Shown here piece after piece: positions 28,501 to 36,627 of a stretch of DNA of 64,000 bases. Each line of letters begins with the position of its first letter. Positions within the stretch are counted from its first letter, which is position 1. The notes beneath the pieces are model-generated. The model saw nothing but the letters and a program-made list of their open reading frames with translations. It was not told the origin of the DNA and did no database searches. The translations under genes and the position numbers were made by a program. This stretch comes from Clostridium algidicarnis DSM 15099 (GTDB lineage: Bacteria; Bacillota; Clostridia; Clostridiales; Clostridiaceae): assembly GCF_002934235.1 (NCBI RefSeq), contig NZ_PTIS01000002.1, forward strand, positions 124,001-188,000, given 5' to 3'.

Positions 28501-31348
28501 GATTATAGGAAAGCTTGGACTTAGTAATAAAGAAGAAAAGAGAGCTGGAATATTTGTTAAAGGTAAGCACAGTATGGAAAAAGAAGATATAAATCTTATA
28601 TTAGGTATTGCAAGATTTGTCTTTTATGGAGAACGGGGTAACTTCAATAATAATATTAAAGAGCGGATAGAAAATAAAATAGAAGATAAATCTCCTCAAT
28701 TAATTGATAATATTGAGTTTAAACCAAAAAGTAATGCAGTAAGTTTTATTAGAAACTATAATAATAATAATAATAATAAAGTAATAGCAAATGATAATAG
28801 CGATTCTAAGGATGATTATAATAAGTCTTGGAATAGAGAAATTGAAGGAATTAAAAACTTAAAGTGGATAAAGGATAGTTTTGCTACAGAGTTTAGCTTA
28901 GAAATAAGTAAATCTTATGACGTAGGGTCAAAAGAGCATACACGAAGAAAAGATTTTTTTGATACATCTGAGTTATTATTTTTTAATGGTATTGGAGGAT
29001 TTCACCCTAAAAGAAATAGTTATATAATATGTCTAAAATCCTATAATAATACCCCAGCGCCTTGGATAAATATATTATCTAATAGGGAATTCGGATGCTT
29101 TATTTCAGAAAGCGGATCTGCACATACTTGGAATAAAAACAGTAGAGAAAATAAAATTACACCTTGGAGTAATGATAGTATAATAGATCCAGCAGGAGAG
29201 GCTTTTTTCTTAAGAGACGATGATGAGGGAAATTTTTGGAGCATAACTCCAGGACCTGTAAGAGATTCAGGTGAATATATAATCCAACATGGTTTTGGAT
29301 ATAGCAAGTTTACACATAGTGCATATGATGTAGATGGTAGTTATACAGTTTTTGTTGACAAAGATAATCCAATAAAATATATTGTTGTAACATTAAAAAA
29401 CACTAGCAACAAAATAAAGAATATATCTAGTTTTTATTACTCTAGAATGGTGTTAGGGGAATCCATAGAAAAAAGTAGCCAGTATGTATATACCAAGATA
29501 GAAGAAGATTTTATTTGGGCAAGGAATCCTTATAGTGAGCATTTTGGAGGGTTAAAGACCTTTTTAAAGATTGTAGGTGGAGAAGATATAAGTTTTACTG
29601 GAAATAGAAGAGAGTTTATTGGTAAAGGCGGAGCCATAGAGTACCCTTTAGCTATGAAAAAGGAGAATCTTTCAAATACTGCAGGTGCAGGATTTGATCC
29701 TTGTTTAAGTCAGTGCAGTAAGATTAAGTTAAATCCGCTAGAAGAAAAGACTATAGTTATAGCATTAGGTCAGCTAGAAGATATAGATTCTATAAAGAAT
29801 ATATTATTAGATATGTCAGATACAAAAGAAGTTGAAAAAAAACTAGATGAAACTAAATTATACTGGGAAGAAATTTTAGGAAAGATTAAGGTGGAAACCC
29901 CAGATAAGAGTATGGATATAATGTTAAATGGTTGGCTTATGTATCAAACTTTATGTTGTAGATATTGGGCAAGAACTGCATTTTATCAATCAGGAGGAGC
30001 TTATGGATTTAGAGATCAGCTCCAAGATTCTATGGCTATAGGACTTGTAGATGAAAATATTACAAGAGATCAGATCCTTCGAAGTGCTGGAAGGCAATAT
30101 ATTGAAGGGGATGTACAACATTGGTGGCATCCAGTCATTAATAGTGGGATACGTACAAGGTTTAGTGATGACTTACTTTGGCTACCCTTTGTAACAGCAG
30201 ATTATATTAATCATACTGGGGATCTATCCATTTTAGATGAAAATGTACCTTACTTAAAAGATGAGCCTTTAAAAGAAGGAGAAGATGAAAGATATAATGT
30301 AGTTATGAACTGTGATAAGCAGGGAAGCATATATGAGCACTGTTTAAAGGCTATAGATAAGGGACTAAACTTTGGACCACACAATATACCCTTAATAGGT
30401 AGCGGCGATTGGAATGATGGATTTAGCACTGTAGGCAACAAGGGTACAGGAGAAAGTGTTTGGCTTGGTTGGTTTTTATATTATATATTAGAAGAATTTA
30501 TTGAAATATGTAATATAAAAAAAGATGAAGATACTAAGAGGAAATATTCTGAAACTAAAAAGTTTATTAGAGAAAATTTAGAAAAGAATGCCTGGGATGG
30601 TGCCTGGTATAGAAGGGCTTATTTTGATGACGGTACTCCTCTTGGATCCATAGAAAATAGTGAGTGTACCATAGACTCTATATCACAAAGTTGGTCTGTT
30701 ATTTCAGGTGCAGCAGATATAAAAAGAGCAAAGAAAGCTATGAATTCCGTAGAAAAAAACCTTATAAAAAAAGATAAAGGTATGATAGTATTGCTATCTC
30801 CACCTTTTAACAAATCAAGCTTAGAACCAGGATACATTAAAGGTTACATACCAGGAGTTAGAGAAAATGGAGGCCAATATACCCATGCAGCAGTTTGGGT
30901 TATACTAGCTATGTGTAAATTAAATTATAATAGTGAAGCTTTACAGTTATTTAATATGATAAATCCTATAAATCACACATTATCTATAACTGAGATTGAA
31001 AGGTATAAGGCAGAACCCTATGTCATGACAGCAGATATATATTCATTAGAACCTTATGAAGGCAGAGGTGGATGGAGCTGGTATACAGGAGCTTCTGGAT
31101 GGATGTATAAAACAGCAGTAGAAGATATACTAGGATTAAAGATAATAAAAGGAAGAGGGTTTATTATTAAACCCTGTGTGCCTATAGAGTGGAATGAATA
31201 TAAAATCACATATAAAAAAGACAAAGGGATTTACAATATTGTGGTGAAAAGAGATGAAAAGAAATGTGTGTTAATAAATGATGTTATATCAGAAGATGGA
31301 TTTATAAACTTTAAAGAAGGAGAGCAAAATATAGTGGTATATATATAA
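22535..31348 (+). CDS. Giant cyclic beta-1,2-glucan synthase-like protein (GT84-glucoamylase-like-GH94)
   Basis: About 2,937 residues from ATG 22535, which follows AAAGGAG by 9 nt; an earlier ATG at 22502 has no such site. An N-terminal anchor helix (2-22) and two helices near 420-490 precede a glycosyltransferase domain with the nucleotide-sugar motif LDADTK (648-650) and HRWARGDFQ (from 795), then more membrane helices to about 990. A glucoamylase-like domain starts near RRTWAYFEDF (from 1019) and includes MVHHQGMSF (near 1520). After it comes a large beta-sandwich/GH94 phosphorylase-like region ending with GDWNDG (2624-2629), the catalytic Asp motif. This is the order of NdvB/ChvB cyclic glucan synthases: polymerise from UDP-glucose, then trim and cyclise. 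An (AAT)n stretch at 28760-28780 encodes a short Asn run in a linker. No ndvA-type exporter gene is near. Confidence 0.88.
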   Translation: MTYIFIAVGLLLALLFTYLIKFKKGNENQENIIQGEDKKEDLNCKDIDQLASIIANNKIIPNKRIKEKRLMDKLNKDYKNIIKNYEMLKENEKTQKNLTGAAEWLLDNIYVIEKEYETIRYNIPKDYCKYMPIVENKICDRNLRVYYMTKTFVDYFDNSVNKDNIEDFLISYESYNHLAMGELWSFPLMLRMVLIESISKDSSIINKIYNERKRADIIIDKLVLAYTEDRLKDYLEILNNKDIPYSDTFINKIVKSIKDNGLDQEEIYLWIEDKYGVSKENIGLISRRESIEEANLNSFMENAITSLKNIESKDWREIFEKISYVEKTLSKDPLHVYTSMDFSSRDYYRHELEKIARKVKVEESKVVDKVLELSEKENLQLKEVKDKELYKCHVGYYIIDKGSRELKEYFTNKNSTINKLSSFLEMNKFTLYISFIISMIAISQYLVLYNFRLKDLDIKIYKYVLGFIVLIIPLSEIVISIFHWIIIKYTSPKFVPKIEFKESIPKEYKTMVVIPTLINNENRGTNLIKDLEVYYLASRVEGIYFGVLGDFKDSKTKESPEDNIIVETMLKEIKRLNKKYSKGEDIFYFLNRYRQYNEKEDAFIGWERKRGKLMEFNSLLRGDENTSYDVISGDISTLQEIKYVITLDADTKLPMGTAKGLIGAMAHVLNKPYVDASLKKVVRGYGLMQPRITVGIEDSNKTLFSKIFSGENGIDTYTTAVSDVYQDLFYEGIFTGKGIYDVDVFNEMLVSAIPENTVLSHDLLEGSYVRCALVTDLQLVDGYPAYYNSSILRLHRWARGDFQLLPWIYKESPINSLSRWKIIDNLRRSLITPSIIILFLYALTLEPGGYGIGTAIGIISMICPILFNITDIVTAPLKSISIFTYTNSFKRIIKQVILTFAFIPYQGYIMIDAMVRTLYRLFISKKNLLQWKTAEDVESKVSNKIIDYVESMAIGSIVGITILYLSYINSKEAFYVYLVPSLLWILSPIIAYYISKEINIDTKDFKKEEIDLLKNISRRTWAYFEDFINEESNWLAPDNFQQEPLKGLACRTSPTNIGMIFTSNISAYDLGYIGIEEVVSRMDKSIHSLMDLEKCQGHLYNWYDTETSKALHPRYVSTVDSGNLVACLWIVPGTLKEYLETPLINKNYMKGLEDTIKLLLEEVEKETIYFDKNLDFTSYKSLKDYKDKLRAIRDGCFHIEKEERENYYWNKKLKSMVNKRLKELQDLLPFFDTAVEEDEDFSNRLMDIVINTNLKDLPDRLNNFKSIGECSFELEVLIENSIKEICRLINKIKTLILNCEKIIKETDFKMLYDESAGLFYIGYNLEEERYSDSYYDLLASESRIASYIAIAKGDIEYKHWFKLGRSLRKVEKNKVLMSWSGTMFEYLMPLLLMRSYSDTLLEETYKGVVEAQKNYAKDLNIPFGISESAYFKFDLEENFQYKAFGVPSVGLKRGLEDDTVISPYSTVMALMVDFRASIDNIKSLISMGMLGRYGLYEALDYTKERIPKGKDKALVKSYMVHHQGMSFMALNNIINKDILQNRFHNIPEVKSIELLLQEKPINRIVFSRKRDPSYSKKEVYEKNMLIRRHSDANTKFPEVQVLSNGDYSLMITNDGSGYGKEKDMMLYRWREDPTTSIGGQYLYIKNLNSNEFWSATYEPCKHEGEEYEAIFSLDKAQYRRKDGNILTKLDVSIASYDNTEIRKLIITNNSDSTRYIEVTSYMEVTLSTYEADVAHPSFSNLFINTEYIEEDQCILASRRPRSKGEKRKYLANKIISKGDTVGALQYETNRLNFIGRNRNLSNPYTMESEVPLKNTVGYVLDPIISLRRVFKIKKGQSAQIAFITSVSDDKEDILDIVNRYETIKDIDRAFNIANNEVKSELQQLGITSNQANLYQILASKIIFLNDSKKEREEYLKGIKRSQKNLWSYGISGDYPIVLVKASKNQDLELIAQVLMAYKYLNKKSIKFDCIILNEEDSSYDEPLQKEIKQIIGKLGLSNKEEKRAGIFVKGKHSMEKEDINLILGIARFVFYGERGNFNNNIKERIENKIEDKSPQLIDNIEFKPKSNAVSFIRNYNNNNNNKVIANDNSDSKDDYNKSWNREIEGIKNLKWIKDSFATEFSLEISKSYDVGSKEHTRRKDFFDTSELLFFNGIGGFHPKRNSYIICLKSYNNTPAPWINILSNREFGCFISESGSAHTWNKNSRENKITPWSNDSIIDPAGEAFFLRDDDEGNFWSITPGPVRDSGEYIIQHGFGYSKFTHSAYDVDGSYTVFVDKDNPIKYIVVTLKNTSNKIKNISSFYYSRMVLGESIEKSSQYVYTKIEEDFIWARNPYSEHFGGLKTFLKIVGGEDISFTGNRREFIGKGGAIEYPLAMKKENLSNTAGAGFDPCLSQCSKIKLNPLEEKTIVIALGQLEDIDSIKNILLDMSDTKEVEKKLDETKLYWEEILGKIKVETPDKSMDIMLNGWLMYQTLCCRYWARTAFYQSGGAYGFRDQLQDSMAIGLVDENITRDQILRSAGRQYIEGDVQHWWHPVINSGIRTRFSDDLLWLPFVTADYINHTGDLSILDENVPYLKDEPLKEGEDERYNVVMNCDKQGSIYEHCLKAIDKGLNFGPHNIPLIGSGDWNDGFSTVGNKGTGESVWLGWFLYYILEEFIEICNIKKDEDTKRKYSETKKFIRENLEKNAWDGAWYRRAYFDDGTPLGSIENSECTIDSISQSWSVISGAADIKRAKKAMNSVEKNLIKKDKGMIVLLSPPFNKSSLEPGYIKGYIPGVRENGGQYTHAAVWVILAMCKLNYNSEALQLFNMINPINHTLSITEIERYKAEPYVMTADIYSLEPYEGRGGWSWYTGASGWMYKTAVEDILGLKIIKGRGFIIKPCVPIEWNEYKITYKKDKGIYNIVVKRDEKKCVLINDVISEDGFINFKEGEQNIVVYI

Positions 31349-31396
31349 GGTATCCAATAAAAACAATAAAAATAATACAAAAAATTATAAAGATCT

Positions 31397-31432
31397 AAAA
31401 AAAGGTTATCGTAACTACGATAACCTTTTTTT
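31397..31432. terminator. Bidirectional intrinsic terminator
   Basis: AAAAAAGGTTATCGT and ACGATAACCTTTTTTT pair across a 4-nt loop (AACT). It terminates the giant gene and, on the minus strand, the 64-residue gene. Confidence 0.95.
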
Positions 31433-31473
31433 GTGAAATGACTATCTGATCTAATACTCTTATGGTGCTATAT

Positions 31474-31668
31474 TTATGGCTGATCTCTCGAGGTATAGTC
31501 GAATTCCATCCAAGCTATATTGTTACAAACAATAGGATCTTCAACGGGATCTGGAAGTTTAGAACAACTTTCTTTATTTTCTTTAGAACAGGATTTTAAA
31601 TCTTTAGAAGATTGTTCTAAATAACCCCTTTCTAATGGAAGATAGGGAACTTTAGATTTTTTACTCAT
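31474..31668 (-). CDS. Small hypothetical protein (64 aa)
   Basis: A 64-residue hydrophilic protein with no membrane segment and three cysteines (CSKENKESC, then PIVC). Its start codon is preceded on the minus strand by AGAGGTGAT at good spacing, and a shared terminator follows, so it looks like a genuine gene. I do not recognise the family. It is divergent from desulfoferrodoxin with a 202-bp shared promoter region, which hints at a link to redox stress, but nothing more can be said. Confidence 0.65.
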   Translation of the reverse strand: MSKKSKVPYLPLERGYLEQSSKDLKSCSKENKESCSKLPDPVEDPIVCNNIAWMEFDYTSRDQP

Positions 31669-31870
31669 AATCTATCACCTCTATACTTAGTATGTGGAAT
31701 ATTTCTAAAATAATAATACAAAGAAAATGGAAATTTTAAATAAAGAAGGTATCTGATGTAAAAATTATATGAATATTTTAAAAAATATCGTCTGGATACT
31801 TTATTAATATTAAATATGATGTATAATTAAGTGTACAAGCAGTTATTAAATAATTAAGGAGGTAATTTAA

Positions 31871-32245
31871 ATGACAAAATTACATCAAATTTATAAATGT
31901 AATGTATGTGGAAATATTGTGGAAATGGTTCATGCATCAGCAGGTGAATTAGTATGTTGTGGAGAACCTATGAAACTTATGGAAGAAAACACTGTAGATG
32001 CAGCAAAAGAAAAGCATGTACCTGTAGTTGAAAAAGATGGAGATGTTGTAACTGTTAAAGTTGGATCTGTAGAGCACCCAATGGAGGATAAACACTACAT
32101 AGAGTGGATAGAGATCATAACAGAAAACAAGGTATATAGAAAACACTTAAAACCAGGTGAAAAGCCAGAAGCAACTTTCACTATATGTGGAGAAATAGTA
32201 TCTGTAAGAGAATATTGTAATCTTCATGGACTATGGAGAGCTTAA
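31871..32245 (+). CDS. dfx: Desulfoferrodoxin (superoxide reductase)
   Basis: A 124-residue two-iron superoxide reductase. The N-terminal desulforedoxin domain has the four ligands CNVC and CC (residues 9-29) for the FeS4 center. The catalytic domain has the ligands in [17 protein letters not shown] and the late CNLHG, giving the His4Cys site II; the EKHVP segment includes the usual Glu-Lys pair. It reduces superoxide to peroxide without releasing O2 and protects anaerobes from oxygen. ATG 31871 follows TTAAGGAGGTAATTTAA. TATAAT at 31822-31827 is a probable -10 box. It is monocistronic with a perfect terminator. Confidence 0.96.
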   Translation: MTKLHQIYKCNVCGNIVEMVHASAGELVCCGEPMKLMEENTVDAAKEKHVPVVEKDGDVVTVKVGSVEHPMEDKHYIEWIEIITENKVYRKHLKPGEKPEATFTICGEIVSVREYCNLHGLWRA

Positions 32246-32260
32246 ATTAAATAATAAATA

Positions 32261-32295
32261 AAAACCCCCTCAAAATTATATTTTGAGGGGGTTTT
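32261..32295. terminator. Bidirectional intrinsic terminator between dfx and prfC
   Basis: AAAACCCCCTCAAAA (32261-32275) and TTTTGAGGGGGTTTT (32281-32295) are perfect inverted arms, with T-runs on both strands. Confidence 0.96.
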
Positions 32296-32313
32296 ATTTA
32301 CTTTAGAAAAAGA

Positions 32314-33909
32314 TTAATCGTCAGCCTTACCTACATCTGATAATATAAGGCCTTTATTATGATCTAAAGCCCAATTTATACCCCAATCATTTTGGAATAT
32401 AAGAATTTGTCTATCTTTTAAATCCACTACCCTTTTGGTATCACTTGTTAAGTTAAGGCTATCCATATCTAAATCTTTATTTTCTATCCATCTAACAAAT
32501 CTATAAGCTAGTCTATCCATTTTTATTTCAACATTATATTCATGGTTAAGTCTATATTCTAGAACTTCAAATTGTAGAACACCAACTACACCTACAATTA
32601 TTTCTTCCATTCCTATAAAAAGTTCTTTAAATACTTGAATAGCACCTTCTTGAGCTATTTGAGTTATACCTTTTACAAATTGCTTTCTCTTCATTGAATC
32701 TACAGGTCTTATTCTTGCAAAGAATTCAGGCGCAAAGGTAGGTATTCCCTCAAATTTAAATTTTTTATCTGCTTTACAAAGAGTATCGCCTATACTAAAT
32801 ATACCTGGGTCAAATACACCTATTATGTCTCCAGAAAAGGCCTCTTCAACAACTTCTCTATCTTGAGCTAAAAATTGTTGAGGCTGAGATAATTTTATTT
32901 TATTGTTACCTTGCATATGAAATATTTCCATGCCCTTTTTAAACTGGCCAGAGCATATTCTCATAAAGGCAACTCTATCTCTGTGAGCAGGATTCATATT
33001 TGCTTGAATCTTAAATATAAAAGCTGAAAAGTCCTCTGAAAAGGAATCTATTTCGCCTATATTTGAATTTCTTGATAAAGGTGGAGAAGTTAACTCTAAA
33101 AAGTTTTTAATAAATGGTTCAATACCAAAGTTTGTAATAGCACTACCAAAGAAAACAGGGGATAACTCTCCTTTTTTTACCTTCTCTATATCGAATTCAT
33201 CTCCGGCAATATCCAAAAGCTCGATGTCTTCTATTAATTTATCGTGAAGGTTTTTACCTAAAAGGTCATTAAATACATCATCATCTATACTTTCTTTTAC
33301 TGATTCCACTCTAGTTTGACCATGGCTTTTGTTGCCATTAAAGACTTGTATAGTATTAGTGCCTCTTTCATAAACGCCTTTAAAATCATGACCGGAACCT
33401 ATAGGCCAATTCATAGGATAAGATTTTATCCCAAGTTCGTTTTCAAGTTCCTCTAAAAGTTCAAAAGGATCTCTAGTTTCTCTATCCATTTTGTTTATGA
33501 ACGTAAATATTGGAATATTCCTTAAGGAACAAACATTGAAGAGCTTTCTTGTTTGTTCTTCAACACCTTTTGCACCATCAATTACCATTACTGCACTATC
33601 AGCGGCCATCAAAGTTCTATAAGTATCTTCACTAAAGTCTTGGTGACCAGGTGTATCTAATATATTTATACAGTATCCATCATAATTAAATTGCATTACA
33701 GATGAAGTTACTGAAATACCCCTTTGTTTTTCTATCTCCATCCAATCTGAAGTTGCATGTTTTGATGCCTTTCTAGCCTTAACGGAACCAGCAAGTCTTA
33801 TGGCTCCACCATATAATAGTAATTTTTCTGTAAGTGTAGTCTTACCAGCATCTGGGTGAGAGATTATGGCAAAGGTTCGTCTTTTTTCTATTTCTTCTTT
33901 AAGATTCAC
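32314..33909 (-). CDS. prfC: Peptide chain release factor 3
   Basis: A 531-residue translational GTPase. ISHPDAGKTTLTEKLL is the P-loop, DWMEIEKQRGISVTSS is switch I, DTPGHQDFSEDTYR is G3 and FINKMDRE is G4. The C-terminal domain with GVVGVLQFEVLEYRL matches RF3 rather than EF-G. RF3 removes RF1 or RF2 from the ribosome after termination. The start is GTG (complement of 33907-33909), with AAGGAGG 8 nt before it. That Shine-Dalgarno can be paired in a local hairpin (separate entry). The gene is monocistronic and convergent with dfx. Confidence 0.96.
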   Translation of the reverse strand: MNLKEEIEKRRTFAIISHPDAGKTTLTEKLLLYGGAIRLAGSVKARKASKHATSDWMEIEKQRGISVTSSVMQFNYDGYCINILDTPGHQDFSEDTYRTLMAADSAVMVIDGAKGVEEQTRKLFNVCSLRNIPIFTFINKMDRETRDPFELLEELENELGIKSYPMNWPIGSGHDFKGVYERGTNTIQVFNGNKSHGQTRVESVKESIDDDVFNDLLGKNLHDKLIEDIELLDIAGDEFDIEKVKKGELSPVFFGSAITNFGIEPFIKNFLELTSPPLSRNSNIGEIDSFSEDFSAFIFKIQANMNPAHRDRVAFMRICSGQFKKGMEIFHMQGNNKIKLSQPQQFLAQDREVVEEAFSGDIIGVFDPGIFSIGDTLCKADKKFKFEGIPTFAPEFFARIRPVDSMKRKQFVKGITQIAQEGAIQVFKELFIGMEEIIVGVVGVLQFEVLEYRLNHEYNVEIKMDRLAYRFVRWIENKDLDMDSLNLTSDTKRVVDLKDRQILIFQNDWGINWALDHNKGLILSDVGKADD

Positions 33910-33914
33910 TATAA

Positions 33915-33965
33915 AATCCTCCTTATGTTTTTAAGGATTATGCCCTAGACCATTTAAGGTTAGGG
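33915..33965 (-). promoter_or_regulatory. Hairpins in the prfC leader, one covering the Shine-Dalgarno
   Basis: On the minus strand, ATCCTTA and TAAGGAGGAT (33915-33939) can pair around the loop AAAACA, which hides AAGGAGG. Just upstream, CCCTAACC-TTAAAT-GGTCTAGGG (33943-33965) is a second hairpin with one bulged base. This could limit RF3 translation; whether it is regulated is unknown. Confidence 0.4.
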
Positions 33966-34192
33966 TTTTAATTCTAAACACAGTAATTATAACAGTTAAA
34001 AAAGAAATTTTCAATAATAGTGAATGATAGATACGAGAAAATATATAGAAAAGTATTTGTAGGTTTTAAATAGCATTATAAATATATACTATAGAGTGGT
34101 TAAATAGTATAGAAAAGTACTATAAGGATTTGATTATTTTATATGTTAATATAAATTAAAAGTTAAATATAAATTAAAAGGAGATAAATAAA

Positions 34193-35344
34193 ATGGAAGA
34201 TTATCCTAAGGGATTCGAGGAGTTTAGTGAAGCTAGAAGAAATGGATTCATAAAAGTTAAGGAATTAAAGGATGAAGGCAAAAAAATAGTTGGTACCTTT
34301 TGTACCTTTACTCCTGTAGAAATTATATTTGCAGCAGGAGCAATTCCAGTATCACTATGTGGAATGAGTGATGAGCCTATATCAGATGCTGAGATAGATT
34401 TACCACAAAATTTATGCCCTCTTATTAAATCTAGCTATGGATTTGCAATTACAAAAACTTGCCCTTACACATATTTTGCAGATCTAATAGTAGGTGAAAC
34501 TACCTGTGATGGCAAGAAAAAGATGTATGAATATTTAGGAGAAATAAAAAATGTTCATGTAATGCAGTTACCACAAAATCTAGAGAGAAAAGACTCTTTT
34601 AATCTTTGGAAAAATGAAATATTATATTTAAAAGAGAAACTTGAAAATGACTTTGATGTTATTATCACAAAAGAAGACATAAAAGAATCTATAAAAGCAA
34701 GGAATAAAGAAAGACTATTATTACAAGAGTTTTATGATCTTCAAAAGCTATGTCCGCCTCCAATCAGTGGGTATGAAATTCATAAAGTATTAGAAGGATC
34801 ATCCTTTAATTTGGACAAGCATAAACAAAATATAAGTCTCAAAGAGATGATAGAAGATATAAAACATAGTTATGAAAATGGACAAAGAAAAATAAGTAAA
34901 AATGCTAAAAGAATACTTATAACAGGATGTCCTATTGGAGGGGTAGCAGACAAGATTATAAAATCTATAGAAGAGAATAATAATGCAGTTGTAGTATGCT
35001 ATGAAAATTGTTCTGGGGTTAAGGAAAAAAGTAGATTGGTAGATGAAAGTATTGATCCTATAGATGCACTTACAGAAAAATATATAAATATAGGTTGCTC
35101 AGTTATGTCACCTAATAATAATAGAATAAGCTTATTAAATGAACTAATAGATGAGTATAAAGTAGAAGGGGTTATAGAGGTTGTACTCCAAGCCTGTCAT
35201 ACCTACGCTGTAGAGACTAAAAAGATAAGAGAGTTTGTAACAAAAGATAAAGAAATTCCTTATATGGCATTAGAAACAAGCTACTCATCTTCGGATATAG
35301 GACAAGTAAAAACTAGAATTTCAGCATTTATAGAAATGTTGTAA
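34193..35344 (+). CDS. 2-hydroxyacyl-CoA dehydratase-family protein (double-cubane-cluster/YjiM-like)
   Basis: A 383-residue protein of the HgdB/BcrC/YjiM family. Cysteines expected to bind an Fe-S cluster occur in PQNLCPLIKSSYG, TKTCPYTYF and ETTCDGKKKMYEYL, with more cysteines in the C-terminal domain (TGCPIGG, YENCSG, QACHTY). The single-subunit arrangement with ETTCDGKKK resembles the double-cubane-cluster proteins and E. coli YjiM rather than a two-subunit dehydratase. Such proteins work with an ATP-dependent activator (YjiL/HgdC type) to deliver low-potential electrons. No activator gene lies next to it. The start ATG 34193 follows AAAAGGAGATAAATAAA. It is monocistronic; the physiological substrate is unknown. 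Confidence 0.82.
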   Translation: MEDYPKGFEEFSEARRNGFIKVKELKDEGKKIVGTFCTFTPVEIIFAAGAIPVSLCGMSDEPISDAEIDLPQNLCPLIKSSYGFAITKTCPYTYFADLIVGETTCDGKKKMYEYLGEIKNVHVMQLPQNLERKDSFNLWKNEILYLKEKLENDFDVIITKEDIKESIKARNKERLLLQEFYDLQKLCPPPISGYEIHKVLEGSSFNLDKHKQNISLKEMIEDIKHSYENGQRKISKNAKRILITGCPIGGVADKIIKSIEENNNAVVVCYENCSGVKEKSRLVDESIDPIDALTEKYINIGCSVMSPNNNRISLLNELIDEYKVEGVIEVVLQACHTYAVETKKIREFVTKDKEIPYMALETSYSSSDIGQVKTRISAFIEML

Positions 35345-35435
35345 ATATTTCTTTTGCAAAGATAGATAGATTAAACTTTTTAAGTATAAAGGTGAATTTA
35401 ATCTTAAATCAAAAGTTACTTGAGATAAAAAGCAT

Positions 35436-35481
35436 AGAAAGCTTAAGGTCTAATATGAAATTATTAGACCTTAAGCTTTCT
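35436..35481. terminator. Bidirectional terminator
   Basis: A 20-bp stem: AGAAAGCTTAAGGTCTAATA (35436-35455) and its complement (35462-35481). On the minus strand it is followed by GCTTTTTAT, so it mainly ends trpS; plus-strand reading gives TATATTTAG. Confidence 0.93.
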
Positions 35482-35518
35482 TATATTTAGTTTTCCTATT
35501 TTATTTCAGTTAACAATA

Positions 35519-36517
35519 TTATCTAGGAATTAAACCTATTTTCTTCTGCATCTTTCTTAAAGTTTTATTAGCTACATAGTTAGCCTTTTCTGCACCTTTT
35601 TTATATATATCTTCTAGGTAAGTTTTATTGCTCATTAATTCATTTATTTTAGTTTGAATAGGTAAAAGCTCCTCAATTATAGCTTCGGCAACATCTTTTT
35701 TTAAGTCGGAATAGCCAAGGCCTTCATAATTTTTAGCTACATCTTTAGGTAAAATACCTTTTATAGAACTTAATATATTTATTAAGTTTTTAACGCCAGG
35801 TTGATCATCAGAGTAGTTAACTATTCCAATACTATCTGTTACAGTTCTACTTACCTTTTTTCTAATAACCTCAGGTGGATCCATTATTAAAATATATCCA
35901 TTAGGGTTATCTTCAGATTTAGACATCTTTTTAGACGGATCTTGAAGGTCCATTATTTTGGCTGCAGAGGTAGCTATATATCCATCAGGAATAGTAAAAG
36001 TAGGACTATATAAATTATTAAATCTTTCTCCTATATCTCTTGCAAGCTCTAAGTGTTGTTTTTGATCTATACCTACTGGAACTAAGTCTGCATTATATAA
36101 AAGTATATCTGCTGCCATAAGGACTGGATAATTAAAAAGACCAGCACTTATAGACTCACCATACTTTTGAGATTTATCTTTAAATTGAGTCATACGTCCA
36201 AGTTCACCCATGTAACTAGAACAAGTTAGTAGCCATGAAGCTTCAGAGTGAGCAGGCACATGAGATTGGATAAAAAGAGTGTTCTTTTCTGGATCTATTC
36301 CAGAAGATATATATATAGATAAGATTTCTAAAGTTCTTCGTCTAAGATCCTTAGGTTCTTGCCTTACAGTTATTGCATGTAAATCTGCAACGCAAAAATA
36401 GCAGTCATACTGATCTTGAAGTTTTACCCAGTTTTTTATAGCTCCCAAGTAATTACCAAGTGTTAAATCTCCAGAGGGTTTTATTCCGCTGAATATAATT
36501 TTTTTTGTATCTTCCAT
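35519..36517 (-). CDS. trpS: Tryptophanyl-tRNA synthetase
   Basis: A 332-residue class I synthetase. SGIKPSGDLTLGNYLGAI contains the HIGH-equivalent (TLGN), and DPSKKMSKSEDNPNG the KMSKS loop. Length and spacing are those of bacterial TrpRS. It charges tRNA-Trp. Expression is controlled by a T-box leader (36628-36880) on the same strand. The start is ATG 36517 with AAAGGAAGTG upstream. It forms a single-gene unit ended by the hairpin at 35436-35481. Confidence 0.97.
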   Translation of the reverse strand: MEDTKKIIFSGIKPSGDLTLGNYLGAIKNWVKLQDQYDCYFCVADLHAITVRQEPKDLRRRTLEILSIYISSGIDPEKNTLFIQSHVPAHSEASWLLTCSSYMGELGRMTQFKDKSQKYGESISAGLFNYPVLMAADILLYNADLVPVGIDQKQHLELARDIGERFNNLYSPTFTIPDGYIATSAAKIMDLQDPSKKMSKSEDNPNGYILIMDPPEVIRKKVSRTVTDSIGIVNYSDDQPGVKNLINILSSIKGILPKDVAKNYEGLGYSDLKKDVAEAIIEELLPIQTKINELMSNKTYLEDIYKKGAEKANYVANKTLRKMQKKIGLIPR

Positions 36518-36627
36518 AAGTTACACTTCCTTTAAGTTTTATAGATTATTATATTTAGGTACCTTAGAAAAACTTATAATGTATCTAAATATAGAATGGC
36601 TAGTTTTTATAACATATATTTGTATAT

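Noticed and set aside
34044-34119. Direct repeat TATAGAAAAGTA at 34044-34055 and 34108-34119
   Set aside because: Twelve AT-rich bases 64 bp apart in a promoter region may be a regulator site but could easily be chance; no palindromy supports it.
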